Of a DNA stretch of 64,000 nt, positions 12,381-26,347 are shown in pieces. Each line of letters starts with the position of its first letter. Position 1 is the first letter of the stretch. This DNA comes from Pyrocephalus nanus (taxonomy: Eukaryota > Chordata > Aves > Passeriformes > Tyrannidae): positions 81,009,843 through 81,073,842 of the forward strand of contig CM076260.1 of NCBI GenBank assembly GCA_038380795.1, given 5' to 3'. The translations under genes were made by a program, and so were the position numbers. The notes beneath the pieces were generated by a model. It was not told the DNA's origin. It made no database searches and saw nothing but the letters and a program-made list of their open reading frames with translations.

Positions 12381-14688
12381 AAACCCAAAGGGGTTTGATT
12401 TCCCCCTTGGGGGCTTCTGCTGAGGGAACTGCATCAGTAGCCAAGATTTCTATACTCGCTAAAAGGTGTGAGAGTTTCAGTGTCATAAGGACCTTGCATA
12501 TGTATTCAGAGGAAGCAGGAAACATCCCCAAAGTACACCAGTTATTTTTAAGCTTTGTGTAGCTGTTGTTTCGTGGTATTTTAGAGTCTGACCCACCTTT
12601 TGTGAATTTTGGGGCTAACCATCCGAGAGTGGTCAACAAAAAGAAATGCAGGAAATGTTTAGGAGGAAGATGTGGTCTTTGAAGGACATTGCAAGTAGCT
12701 ATTGTGGAGGTTAAGAAGTGAAAAAGAGAGAATTTGCTGAAAAGGGATGGTGAATGTTGGGGAGGGAAAAATTCACCTACCTCTTAGGAGCTGATCTCAG
12801 AGTAGGAGGCTGGCAAAGGAGAATCCCAGTAAAACCACCTTGACCCTGGCAGCTGAATGTTAAGGAGAGCCATCTTAAAGATAAGCATTGATTTTTTTTC
12901 AGTAGCCACAAGCAAGAGGGATGTTTCAGAGACATGATGATTTGTGTGGTGCATCTAGCTGAGATGGCTGTATATGTGAACAGTTTTTTTTCCCTGCATC
13001 TGTGTGTAGCTTCATGTAATCAATAGCAGTTAAATAATTCTCATAGAAAAGTTGTTCTGCTAATTTATATGGTGTTCCATAACTATACTAATGTCTGGTA
13101 TTTAAAATAGAATGTAGCTAAGAAGATTATTAAAGTTATAAGATAACACAATAAGTGCGTATATAAGTTAAACACAGAGAGAATGTGGCCATTTTTATTG
13201 TTGCAATCACACATCCAGTATAGATTTGGGTGTGAGCAGAATTTGATCCTTTGGGTTTTTTCCCCACACACATCATCTGTATTTATAAGTGTGTCAGGAA
13301 ATGACAAACATTCTTGCTTATGCTGAGGCCTGGTTGTGAGATCCTTATGGTTTTATTTCTCCTGAAGGCTACGAATGCGTTTTCATTTTTGCATGGAATT
13401 TAAAGTGTTAAACCTGACAGATGCCCTTCTGTTATGTAGGGTAGAAATGAGGAACAAAACATTTATGTGTGACTTGTATCTAAGTTTTTGTGGAAGAACA
13501 TGATTTGAAGAGCCTGGAGGACAGGCTGTAGGCAGATGGATTTAAACACTACAGGCTTTGAACAAATTGGTGTTCTGTAATTAAGCTCTTGTCCTTTGGC
13601 TTAGCTCATCATCACATGAGTATCTGAGATATCTTGACCTTCTCTAAGAGGATGCGTTGCTTTGGGAACTGGCAGGCGCTCCTACAGCTCTTTTCCTTCA
13701 GGAGTGACAGGGAAGGAGACTCCCAGAGTTACTGGGGTGATAATAGAGAGGTGCCCTGAGGCAGTCACTGAGGTGGGATACATCTGCTTGGGGGCTTCTT
13801 CCAATTAGAAAGGCAAATTTTGGTTCATAAGTAGTGAAAACTCCAAGACCTGAGATAAAACAGTCCCTGTGAAACAGACCTGTGTTTGTGGTATGGCAAG
13901 TTCAGTCTCTGATCTTGGGTATTAGTAGTATTTTAGCCTTTGTTTTGCATATAGTGATGATCAGGTTGATGATCAGGTACACTAGCATAGTTTTCATCCT
14001 CAGAGCATGGGTGCGGTACAGAAGGCTGCTTCACAGAAGTTCCTCATCTACCTTCTGCCAGATAGCTCAACAGTTCTTTGGAAAGAGATGATGCCAGTGG
14101 TACCTGATGATGCCTGTGTTATGTATAATAATTAGTTTGGGATCTCTTATAAAGGATTTTTCTTTGCTAACCACTTAAAACATACTTCAAAGGGATTTTG
14201 GTAAGTGTAGTTGCTGCAACCATGTGCTTCTCACCTGAACTGAAAAAGTATTGTGGGTTTTGTGATTTCTTTAAATTTTAGGAAAATTAGAAGACAACAG
14301 AGCTTGTCTGGAATTTACTGTAAAGACACTATTCTTATTTTATAGGGATTGATTCAGGTCTATTGTTTGTCATCAAAAATCACTGTCTTCCAAAGAAAGA
14401 GCCAAGCAAAACATGCTTCTGCCTCCTTAATTTCAAAGAACTATACAAACCTGCATCTGGTAGCCGAACAAAGTGAGGGATGTCACATAATTGCAGCTTA
14501 TGGCTGGAGTGTTTTGTAAGCTTCCTGTGCGTCAGATGGGCAGAAGAGATAGGGCAGGCATTCTGTGAATGTGTGTGTATAAACATGGGAGTTGGTGCAA
14601 TGCAGCATAGGGCCTCTAGAGCTCTCTCTTGCTGCATTTATCTCTGTCAGGGTTTTGAACTGTACAGAGTAAGGCAATACAAATGTGT

Positions 14689-14748
14689 TGGGGTTTTTGT
14701 TTGTTTTGTTGTGGTGGTGGTTGTGGGGTTTCTTTTTTTTTTTTTTTT
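14689..14748. repeat. T/G-rich low-complexity tract ending in T16
   Basis: GTTTT and GTG motifs are followed by sixteen T residues (14733-14748) and then ACCCCC. Plus-strand frames reading through it give runs of valine and phenylalanine that are artefacts of composition. Confidence 0.9.
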
Positions 14749-16652
14749 ACCCCCAAACGGTTTGAACACTGTATGCCCAGAGGCACAGGGAGAGGTGAAA
14801 GTAGTGTTGACATTGAAAACTATCTCTGTAATGTAGCAGAATAAATATGAAATTTTGTTGGTTAACATTATGACAAATCCTACAAATAACAAGAGGACTA
14901 ACTAGAATCTACTTCAAAAGGGAAACTATTCAAAGTTCAGAACTAAATTAAGTAAAAAAATCATAGAAAGTAAAAAGAAGGAAATGGGGGCAATGCAATA
15001 GCACAGCCTTTTGAGGGAAAAAAGTGAAAGATAAGTGCTAACATATCAGTGAAGAATGTGGATCAATAGAGTTGTAGTGACATCATCGTCTCCCCACTTC
15101 TCCCCCAAAATTAAAGACAGGAAGCACTACTAGAAAGAGAAATAATTCAGTCATTTTAGATGAAAGTTTTAAGATATTAAACCAAGAAATTGGAAACTGT
15201 GTAGAACAAACATAGAAGAAAAGTATTTTATATTTGCTTCAGAAAAAAATCTGAAGTTCCCATCCTAATTGTTCATTATTCTGAATAATGCAGTTATTGA
15301 AATGATACAAACTAAGAGGCAACAATTGGTATCCAGTTCCAGGGGAGATGTTTGTAATCCATTCAAGCAATGGCTGGTTGTCACAAAACCTAATACAAGA
15401 AGACATTTTTATACCATATAATAAGCAAAGTCTGACCAAGTAGCGTGCAGATGTCATTACAATTTTGGTTCTGAACATACTGAGAACATTTTTTCCTTGC
15501 ATGGATGCAGACTGTCTCTTTGGAAAACTTTGGCCTTCCTCATGCTGTCTAATCACCATGGGAGTCAAAAGTCTTGATTAAGCTACAGCGCCTTTCATAT
15601 GGCACAATGATCAAGCATTTGCTGGGAAAGCCTTGCTCAAATGTAGAAAGTATTCTTCACTGCATCTTGCATTGCCAGTAAAGTATTGGCCTAATGAGAA
15701 AACTGCAGGATTCTTTTCACTGGTAGCAAAGAGGTGATGGATTGAGTTGTGAGGGGCAAGTTTGTGATGGAGTTAGTTTGCTTCTACATTTTAGTTCAAA
15801 ATGTCTGAAATACGTTAAGAGAGTACAAGCTGCCAGTACGAATTATGCATTTCTGCAGGATTGTACCAAGTGGCAGCTGGAACATATTCCTTGTGACCCT
15901 GGAGCTACCTGGCTGCCTTACTGGCCAGCATGTGGCAACTCAGGCTGACCTGCTGTAGCTGGCTGCAGCCTCCCAGACTCAGAGAGAGAGGTCATGGCAT
16001 TGGACTGCAGATATGTGATGAACAGCCTGTGGGCAGAGTACCAGGATCAGGCGGAGCCTGCCTTTTGAGCCTTGCAATCAGCATGTGGTGTTTGTCAAGT
16101 CTGAAATCCAAATACATATTGTGGTAGCAAAACTGGTAGTATAAGAGAAAGTCTCAGTAGTCTCTCTTGAAATACCATGTTTCCTCAATTTTCTTTTAAA
16201 TCTAAACTCTGAAGGAAAACATGAAAAGAGGCTTCTAACATCTTTACCTCTTTCAACCCTACAAAATGGAGCATGAATCTTTTTCAGGCCTTATAACTGC
16301 AACTATATCAGAATGGTATCTTTTTTATCCCCACAAATATATTTTCTGTGTAACAATACGATTTCTGTCTAGGCCATAGAGAATGTTAGTATTTTTGATT
16401 CCATTTCCCACTCCAAAATATTTGTGCATGAAAGCTTCTGTTTGAAATCTTAGGTAGGCTTCTGGTTCTGAAAAGGAGTAGAAAAGATTATACCACTCAT
16501 AAAAGGGAAAAACTGGGAGCTTGTCAGGGCCTTGTCTAGGATTGACTACCATTTAAAAATTCCATTAAATCCCTCTAAAACCACATTACTTTTCCTGAAC
16601 AGAACTTCAAGTATTGTGACTGCCAAGTTTTGTATAGATAGAAGATATTCCT

Positions 16653-16698
16653 TGTCAGTGAGAATGCTGTCAGTGCTGTCAGTTCTGTCAGTGAGAAT
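16653..16698. repeat. short tandem repeat, CTGTCAGTG units
   Basis: Three adjacent 9-bp units CTGTCAGTG, CTGTCAGTT and CTGTCAGTG occupy 16667-16693. The array is bracketed by a 13-bp direct repeat, TGTCAGTGAGAAT, at 16653-16665 and 16686-16698. This looks like local slippage or replication-associated duplication. Confidence 0.9.
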
Positions 16699-19600
16699 CC
16701 TTAGGGTTTGGCCAAGGAATGAGTGGGTGTCTGGGGGGTGTCTTTTTTGTTCCACACATAGGGCATCAGAAGAGAAGGAAAAATTTTCCTGCTAGTGTTT
16801 GGGAACAGCAGCTCTCAGTCTTCATGAAGTTTTGAACTCTGTGCTGGGTGAGGAATACTGTGATGCCATGGCCACCCTGACTGGGCAGCTCTTTTTTTTG
16901 CTGTACCACCCTTGCTAAGGATGGACAGCAGAGAAGATTGATCTCCTCTTATGCCTGAAGTCATCCCATCCAGTTCAAGCATGCAGCTGAGATAACTTCT
17001 GGCAGTTTAGCTGTGGAAGTGGGACAAACCCTTCCAAGGGGTAACTCAACCCACCAGACCTCACCTAGAGACACCCCCCTTTCCCTGTTTGACTGAGCAG
17101 AAAACCCAGGCTAACTTTGCTCCCTGGCTTAGGTGAGTCAGCAATGTGCCTAAAGCAGGATGCAACCAATCTGGGAGTTAGCTGTGGCACCTCAGTGGTC
17201 ACAGGTGACTGGAAAGAGTATGTGGAGAGGTGATCTCATGAGCATCAAGCAGGCAGCAGGTGAACTCAGCAGTGTTTGATAATGTCAACAGAGGCGATGG
17301 GTGCTGAACTGTCAGGCTTGCTGGCAGCTCTCAGGTGGTATCACGGCCATGTCCAGCTGGTTGAAAGTGTCTGTTCTTTTTGGTGTGGCTGTGACATACC
17401 ATGCCTCCTTGCCAGCAGAAGTAACAATCTGTTGCAAAATAGGTCATGTCCAGAGTTGCAGATTGAGAAACAGACTGAAATGTGAGGTGATGTCTAGCTT
17501 TTAAATACATGCATTCTGTAAGGCATCCTGTAAGGCCACAGTTTCTGTGTAACACTGAAGGTGAATCACAGAAAACTGACAATCTGGAGACAGTGCGTAC
17601 AGAAATTTGTGAGACAAATTATGTTTATCTCTTGAGTACTGTCTGTTAGTACTGTCACCAGACTTTCTGCTCTCTTTTCCATCTGATTTTCGGTTATGTT
17701 TGAAGCACCTCTGTGTTTTGGCTCAAATCTTTTCCTTCTCAGACCAAGAATATAATATTTAAGAACCAGTGAGAGGTTCAGATGAATCCATGGATGTACT
17801 ACTCTTCTGGACCTGGATATCTGCTGTTAGAGGAGAAGTTTTTATCTAAGGCTTTTTCATCTGTACTATTACATACTACTATTTTAAGGTCTCGTTCAGT
17901 AAGCATAGTATTGTATTCAAACATGATTCTCTTTATTGTGGCCATGGAATAAATGCTCTTTTTTTGGGAAGTACATGACTGTTCAGCTGGAAACAACTGA
18001 GGATGCAACTTTTTCTTTTTGCACAGAATACCTTGATAATTCCCAAGCAGTCTGTATTTAAAGCATGGCTGTTATGTCCCCATGAAGATTTTTTTTTTTC
18101 TAAAGTTGTTAATTATGTGCCCATCAGAATAATGGAGAGAGTAATTATCCCTATAGTGCTTAGTGACATTGAAACTTCCATTATTCTCTGATTGGAGCTG
18201 CATAATTACAGATAATTGCTGCAACTATATTGTCTGTTCAAATATAGCTTTACAATAATTACCCTATTTTAATTAAATATGTTTGGGAATTAAATGGTAC
18301 TCTCTTCGTTTACTCTATTAAACAGAAACTTCATTTAGGTATAAAAATGCTGTATGTTGCAAACTAACCACTCATTCAACACATTACCAATTGATTTTAC
18401 CTAACATGATTTTACTTGTTTGGTTTAAAAATCACCCAAATTGAGTTAATTAACTATTAAAAAAATAAGCATCTTTGTGTCCTAAGGCTGGAGTTCAGAA
18501 TGAAAATCCCCAAAATATCTCTTATTGCAGAGCTGTAAGATGCTATCTTAAAATTTCAGCTTTTTGGAAAAGACAAGTTCATTTTCCACATGTAACCAAA
18601 AAGTTTTGTTAACCTCAGCACTTTAATTTTTGAAAAATCCCCTTTAACGAAAGCCATACATCTTTAAGAAGCCAGATACTTTGTTTCAGAAAGTAAAATT
18701 GGTCCAGATTTAGCATCCATTGAATGTATGCTCTGAGCTTTTTGATCTCAGACTGCTGCTGACCTGATTACTAGGGAGGGTTTGTGTGCTGATGGCCCTT
18801 CTTCATCCCCTCATGTGGGCACATGGGGAACTCCTTTTATCAGCTTTTTCATGCTTGGTCCGAGAAGGTACTGGGACAGCTGACTTGTGCAGGGAGCATT
18901 TGAGGCTCATGGCCCCTCTCCCCACCTTTGCATAGAAAGGCTTTTCACAGACAAAATTTACTTTGTACTATATACAGCTGTGGCAAGTGGAAAAGTGTAC
19001 ACAGTGAATCTAAATGGAGCTAATGAGATGTATGAAGGACTACGGTATCGTGAAAGACCCTTTCCTTTAAGACAAGAGATCAATGCAGAATTCATGTAAA
19101 ATGCAGGGCATGTAAATTTTAGCAAAAAGAGAGCAGGAAGTTGCAAGGAACAAAATCAAAAGTGAGAAACCTTCCACTCATGTACTGATGTATGACCTTG
19201 TCTAATTTACTTTGGATTAATGACAGCTTGAACACACTGCATTGCAAGTGGACTGTTCAATCTCATTCTACAGTGCATTAAAGCAATAGTGTTACACATA
19301 CTCAGGCTGAATATTTAGATATATCGAGTGGTCTTATGCTAAGCAACAGAAGGTCTTCCATTTAAAATAATCATGTGGTCAAAGAGAGGAACATTGAGGT
19401 TACTATGACAGTATGTTTATGTTTTGGTTATTGATGTCTTATATAGGGGTAACACTCGTTAGGTTCTAGTTGCACACATAATGGTGTAAACATTTAATTA
19501 TTGTGTTTACCACACAGGTCTAAGTATGTGAGCTATAAAAATTATGAAGAAGCATTCTGAGAACTAAGGATTTTATTTCAAAATTTTGTGTGCAAACAGA

Positions 19601-19987
19601 ATCATAATGCATCCAAGCAAAATACTTGGAAAATAGCTTCAGTGAAATTTCTTTAAGTAATATCACATGAATTTGTGTTTCTACTCAGTCTTAATTTACC
19701 AATACAGATGGAAGGAGTATTTAAAAGAGAGAAGATAATTGCAATAATTATATTTTATTCTTAAGGAGCTTTTCTTTGGTGTTTGGATGTAATTGGGAAA
19801 GATCATTGTCACAATTATGTTTCATTCCTGGGTTTGTTGTATTTTGTAAGTTAATTACATTCAGTGGAATACTATTTTACTGCAAGCTTCCTCATTATTA
19901 CTCCAATATGAAAAGATTTAGGAGTGCTTAGCCTTAATGCATAATCGTATAAATGATTAAGCTCAACTTTATTAAGGATAATTACCC

Positions 19988-20084
19988 TTTTTTTGTTGTT
20001 GTTGTTTTTTTGTTTGGTTGGCTTTTGGATTTGGGTTTTTTTTTTTGATTTTTGTTTTCTTTTGTGTATGTGTGTGTTTTGGTG
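19988..20084. repeat. T/G-rich low-complexity tract
   Basis: Nearly all bases on the plus strand are T or G, with TTG triplets, an 11-T run at 20036-20046 and a short TGTGTG stretch. The complementary strand gives lysine- and glutamine-rich frames that are composition artefacts. Confidence 0.9.
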
Positions 20085-21424
20085 AGGATTTTTTAATATT
20101 TCCATTCTTGCAGAGGTTTAAGCCAACATTTACCCTTAAGAAACACTGATGTTGATGAGAATTACACACATCTGTTTTTTAAAAAAATTCCACTAAGCTC
20201 TTCCCTTTAAGCATTGAATCATCTGTGATGGTCTGGTCTTGCTTAGATCCCCTTCAAAAGCATTGCCACAGGGAAGGGCAATACGATATGTATTTCAGAA
20301 AAATGAAACAGAACATCTCAATCCCTGTAATTTCTTGTAATTTGTTTTACCTTTACAGAGACCATTTCTGATGATGCCATTTTTGCCATGGATAGGAATT
20401 TTTATGGGGGGTTGAAGGTGAGAAAAGATAGGTTCACAGGAGGGTTTCTCTTCAGGTTTCATCCAATGATGAATGACCTCATAATGACATGTTCTTAGAA
20501 TCCACTATTGACTCAAGTCAGTCATTAATAATTTGGAGGAATGTGCCACTTTGTAACTTCTGAGAGCAAGAAAACGTGGCTTGACTTCAAGATGGCACTA
20601 TTGGGAAGTGCTCAGTCCCAGACAAGGTCTGACACATGGAATTTTCTTGGACTTTCCTTATCCTTGGTAGGAGTTTCCTCCTGTAAGTAATGAAATAAAT
20701 GGATTACATGCTGATAGCTAGTAAGAATGTCTGTGATGCTTTGAAACAAATTACTGGCTTGGGTTAGTGGGTTGTGCCTTCCCAGTGGCAAATTACTGGT
20801 TAGTAACCAAGAAAGGGAAATAATGACAGTTTCTCTCAAAGCAGTGTGTTACTGAAAGTTGTGTTTCCCTAAAAGAGACTGTTATAGCTGGCATCTGTTT
20901 ATTGTTGGAAGAAATATAATTTAACTTGGTTGTTTTGCCTTAGGTTTTTGCATCCAGGCTCCTGGATTGTAATAGCAATGCCATCCACTATCATTCTGCT
21001 TTAATTTACAATGACTTCAATGTTGTCTTGACTGTTAACATATCTGTTTACACCAGAAAAGGTGGGTAAGTATTCAAATTTCGTGCAAGATACAGTACCC
21101 TCAGTACTTCTTTCTTTTATTGGTGCTGTTTTGGATAAATCTATTCATGTGCCCTTTCCCAAATACTTTACTACTGTATTGCTGTAGTGACACAGTTTTC
21201 TATAGAAATAAATGAAGTCAGGAGAGGATAAATGGTCATAAAGTACACAGAATTGTAACTTGAAAGCAATGGCTTCTTTCTGTTGTGAAAAAGGAAATGT
21301 GGTCAGCAGACACCAGTGAAAGCTGGGAATCCAATGACAGAAGCAAAAGATCAAAGACTCAGAATTGCCTGGCTGTGTCATCTTTATACCCTCCTCATAG
21401 CTGCTGGGGACTGCTCTAATGAGT

Positions 21425-21640
21425 CTCCCAAACCTTCATTTCTCTGAGCTGATGAAACCTATATTCCTCAACTTCTCCTTACACGTCAAATGCTTCAGTC
21501 CTGACCATCCTGGTGACCCTCCGCTGAGCTTCCCCCAGTTTTTCCATGTCTTTTATGTAGTGAGAACCCCAAAATGGAACCAAGCATCCAAATGCTGGAT
21601 TGCATACATTGTTCCTGGCTCTGTACATCAGAGATGCATC
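21425..21640 (-). mobile_element. diverged CR1 fragment, minus strand
   Basis: Read on the minus strand, this matches the CR1 segment around the end of ORF2. On the plus strand it shows CTCAACTTCTCCTTA, then GTGACCCTCCGCTGAGC, then CATGTCTTTTATGTAGTGAG and CCCCAAAATGGAACCAAG. These are the reverse complements of the family's blocks for the sheared ORF end (GAGGAGCGGCTGAGG, GTCCAG, AAGGACAT, and TTTTGGGCCCC in sense). Divergence is clearly higher than in the copies at 11395 and 53705. Both 5' and 3' ends are missing. Confidence 0.72.
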
Positions 21641-24600
21641 TGGGTTGAATTTTAGTGAAACGTGTTAGGGTATGAGTTTAATGAGATTGCTGTGCAACAT
21701 TATATCTTTTCTACTCATTTGTGGGGATGATGCAAGATTTTTCCTTACCAAGGTTATGAAAATGAGAGCTTCACAGGTACTTACATCAAAAAACAAGCAA
21801 GGAAAGAAGATCCTGAGATCTTATGCTTCAGCTGTGGGATTCTCCCCTGCCTACTTTTTCATAATGATGAAAATAGTTTGATGTGAGAAAAAGAGTAATG
21901 GGAAAAGGAAATACATTAATTACACCGAGGAGGAAAGTAAACACAACATCTTGTGATCACCACCCCTTGCAAATGTAGTGGTGAGTCTTGACACCACTGA
22001 AGCGTTTTTTGTTGGATGAAAGTCTTGTTTGCAGGGAGAGCTAGAAGAAACCCCAGGTGTTGATTTAAAATCCTCAAAACAAAACTCTGGATTGTGTCAC
22101 AGACTCTAGTCTGGCCCCTCAAGCATTACCTGCCAGTTTATTGAAAATAAAATATAGCATTGAGAAACAAAAAATCCTTTAAATGTAGTAGGGTAAATAC
22201 ATCAATTTCACATAAAAATATTACACTTAGGGTGTTTTTTTTTTTATTTTTCAATTTATTTTACCATAGCTTCTCTCTAGTTAAAAAAACCCTAGTGTAT
22301 TCAAACTTAAAGTTTGTTAGTAGAAGGTTTATTTATCAACCTCTTCCTTTTCCCCTTATAATTAGCATGACCTGCAAGTTTCAGCCATCCAACTGCGCAG
22401 ACTATCTAGTAACTTTTCAGACACCTCTGCTGTACTGTCTTTGGCTGCCCTCAGGGTCTAACATATGGTTTGTTAGGATTAGTCAGGTATTTGTTTAAGA
22501 AACCTTTCAATGGGTTTCAAAAAGAGGAAGTTAGCATGGGGAAAAAGTTAAAACTATTGACTGCAGACTAGACATATCTGGGAATGGAATATTGTGCTGT
22601 ACAAGATGGTGCTAAAACTTCTGGAAATAGTGTGACCTTAGTTAAGGTGGTGTGAGTTCATACATTCCTCTGACTCATTCAAGCTGAAAAGCTATGATTT
22701 TTTTAATGAACCAAATCCTTCCCATGCTTGCAATTAGTGTTTATTCACTTCAAATAGTGTTTGTCCCCTTCAAAATCACACAATGTGGTATTATTCTATT
22801 AGCAGTAAAATAAGTGGCTCCAGGCTGTTTTAATGGAAGTGAGTAATATGGTGAGCATTTCTTTTTGATGCTATACTCTTGTTTTTCGTCATGACAAGAG
22901 CAAAGAAAGCAGGCAGGGGACATTTTAAGCAAAGGGATGGTGTGGTCAGTTTTTTAAATGGGTGCTGAAAATAAAAATCTGTGAAGAAAAAGGACTCTGA
23001 TGTTACATTAGCACTATAGTGACAAGCAGTATCTAAAGTTCTAGCTATTGTAAACCATTCTTTTTAGGGTTTAAGGTACAGTTTGAGGCTTCCCTCAAAT
23101 TATCTTGTTTCCCTCATGGCAATTGGATTAGCAGCTTATTCCTCCCTCCAGTAATTTTCCTACTGCTTTTGGCAACTTTGTCTATCGTCCCTGTTTTGAC
23201 TGGAAAAGGTATTAGAGGAATTCAGCTTTACATTTCTTTCTGTTTCCAGAAATTGAGATTTCTGGATAGGCTATGCAGAAAGAGTTCCCTAAACTGGCCC
23301 TGTGCTTTGGATCTAGTGAAGTCTTGATAAAGTATTTTTGGAATGCAAGATGTACAATTTAGGACAGTGCAAGTAGCCACTTTTCAGATTGCTTTTTCTT
23401 ATTTGCTGTTCTTGTCCTCTGTTGATTTCACTCTACTTTTGTCTGCAGACAATAGCAGAATTGATTGGTTTCATGAGGGTCTTCTATGATGTCCCCAAGA
23501 CATTGCAAAGACATAGATACTACAAAATGTTTTAATGTCACGCACCAGAAGATTTGAAGATTGAGCAATAGACATATAGTTAAACATAGTGGGGTTTTTT
23601 CTAGAGTTTTTATTAAGTTCAAGAATGAAATTAAATTTCAGTGTTTCCATTCCCCATCCAGCATCTCAAAAATATCAGTGAAAAGTGCTAAAAGTATATT
23701 GCAAACTATAGGACTATGAGGAAGAAAAGCAATAAGCAGATAATGCAGAAATCCAGTCAAGTCAATTTCTTCAGACTTTTGCTGTGTTTTTCACTGTCTA
23801 TTTAGATGATAATGCTTATGGAATACACAGTGTTCTCAGGATTAAATTCACATCAACATTAGATAAATTGAAAATGAGGGAAAGTGAAGAGCATGTGCGT
23901 AAACAACAAAAGGAAGCTTGGCTTCAAGCACTGACAGCACTGGTGAATAAAAGCCCATTATTCTCAAACAAGTACAATACAGAAATGCTGAATTTCTTAT
24001 AACAGAGATATAAGCGCAACCCAAAAATCCAGATAATGAAATTTGGTCATTAAGCAATGAGTTTTGAGAACTTTATTCTTAGAAGTATGTTCATATTGCT
24101 GGGACTAAGAGCACAGAGACAAATTCAGAGGAGATGAAGACAATCCCATAGTGGAATGTAAGCAGAGCACTAAGTAGAATAGCTGAGAAATAAAGAGATA
24201 GAGCAGACTACCAATTTTTTTTTCTGTAATGATTTCTCAAATGAAAAATGCAGTTCCTAGTTTTAGTTAATAAAATTAGAAATGGGTCTTTTCCCTTTAT
24301 TCGATTCAAATTCAACTATGTACTTCAGTTGGAAGTTTTTAATTAGTAAAGTAAAGCAAAGCTGTCTCTCAGTTGCACTTTTCTTTGACATCCTGATCTC
24401 ATCTGGTGACTGGGTTCCCTGATGGGCTGTGCCTTCTGCCATGATGCCTATGACATAGTAACTTTGGGTTTCACACGCCTGTACACAGTGTGGATGGAGT
24501 TGACTGTTCCAATGCTAGAGTGAAAAGGATTTTCTATGCCAGGAAGAGGAGTGGGGTAAAAAAGGATACAGCTTTGCAAGGAGCAGAATGAAAAAAAGTG

Positions 24601-26347
24601 TCACAGATCTGCACCCATTCCTGTGGTTTTGAACCAAAAAGTGTCGACTTTAGTGAAGGTTGCAGAAATTTAGTTGCAGAAGGAAATCTTGACAACTTCA
24701 TACTTCTGTTCTTTTGATTTTTCTTCTTAATTTGAAACAGAATGCAGCTTTGAAATGTTGTGACTACACTCATCTCCTTAAAGAGCAAAACCCATGACAA
24801 TAAATGTAGAAACATGGCTTATCAACAGCATAAAAATATGTCATGAACTGTTCATTGAGCTGAAAGTAAGACTCAGTCTACTTGTGCGTCTCTGGCATTC
24901 ACAGATCATGAGTACCAGGACAAGTGCAAAATTGTCTATTATATACAGAGCCTGCCTATTGCAGCTTCTTGTATAAGATTTGCTGAAGCAAGAAATAAAA
25001 TTTTATTTTTAATGAAATAATTATAATGAATTAAAACAGTGTTGTGAAGTGAAACCATGTAGTCAGAAGTCAGGAACAACAGCATATGATAGAGTTGATG
25101 GGCCCCAGGACTTTGTGTCACATGAACTGTCCTCCTAATTGGTTGCATAAATCTTCATAAAACTCTCCATTGAAGATGTACAAATGCGAACAGTTATTGC
25201 AGTTTATTGATATGGAATTTACAAAGAGCAAAGAGGTAAATGCCTAAATAAATTATTCTCAACAGTTATTTCTACTTGTCAAAACACTGCAAAAGAAACT
25301 TCGAAGAAGACTGTAGTCAAGAATTTTACTTTCATCTAACATGGACAAGATAGATTTCTTTGTGTTTGTAAATGGAAAAAAATTATAGTTATTTATAATA
25401 GGTTTTTGCAGGTCTCTGAAATTACTGTTCTATGATAGTAATGCATTGCTGACAGCAAATTTAGTAACATGAACCTATTAATCCAATTAGGGGGAAAATG
25501 TACACATTTTTCTTTTTTTCTCACAACATGGAAAAAGAATGTAATACTGATTCAGTATTTGCATGCTAGTCATTATGTACAAATACACACAAATACGCCA
25601 TAGAAGAAGGAAATAACTGTTTTTCCTACCCCAAGCTTATTCTGTGGCTATAGTTTTATTCCAGGCCTTTAAAAAAAATTAAAAAAATCTGTTAAACAAG
25701 TTGAAAAGATTCACATGCTTTTGGTGGTCATCTAGTAAAGTCACAAGCTGTGAGGTGTTATAAAAAATGTTATACAGTAATAGAATTATACTGATCTCAA
25801 AACCCATAATGTAGAGGAAGGTTGTATAAGAACAAGTTTGTGGACTTTCAATTAATATTCTGCACGTGTCCATAAGGGAAGATATTCTGTTGTTTAGAAA
25901 TAAGAGTTTAAAATAGGGAGAACAGAAATACTATTCTGAAAATATTGTACATATTTTGCTCATGTTGCTGTTTCTTGCTGGCAGTGGGCCAGAAAGTCAA
26001 TATTTTTAATGAGTCAGATGGACATTTAGAGTTCATGTTTTCATTCTCCCAGGGTAGTTGTATATTTTTTGAAAAGAGTGATATAGGTTTTTCTGGAACC
26101 TAGCAAAGACTGATGAATTCATTCAAAAGCAAGAAAGGATTTAAGACTGAGATTTTAACTCTCAAACGTCAGGGCTTTCAGGTTTATTTATTAAACCAAA
26201 ATAATAATAAAAAGGTCTGGATAGTCAGGTTTATTTGGTATAGAAGCCTTATCAGAAGTTCTTATTACTTTGCTAATTGCAACAAGTTTTTATTGGATTT
26301 CCAGTCTTAATTATTAATTGCTGCTGGCTTTTTTCAGATAATAACTG

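Larger units (their letters stand above)
12381..21424. other. unique non-coding sequence
   Basis: No gene was recognised. The stretch holds a T/G-rich tract (14689-14748), a short CTGTCAGTG tandem repeat (16653-16698), a region of somewhat higher GC (about 16800-17290) with no repeat family I can name, a homeodomain-motif-rich AT stretch (about 18089-18470), and a T/G low-complexity tract (19988-20084). A weak exon-like interval (20944-21065) is described in the findings. Confidence 0.65.

Noticed and set aside
14480..14836. 118-codon frame with apparent hydrophobic segment
   Set aside because: The valine/phenylalanine run is a translation of the T/G-rich low-complexity tract at 14689-14748.
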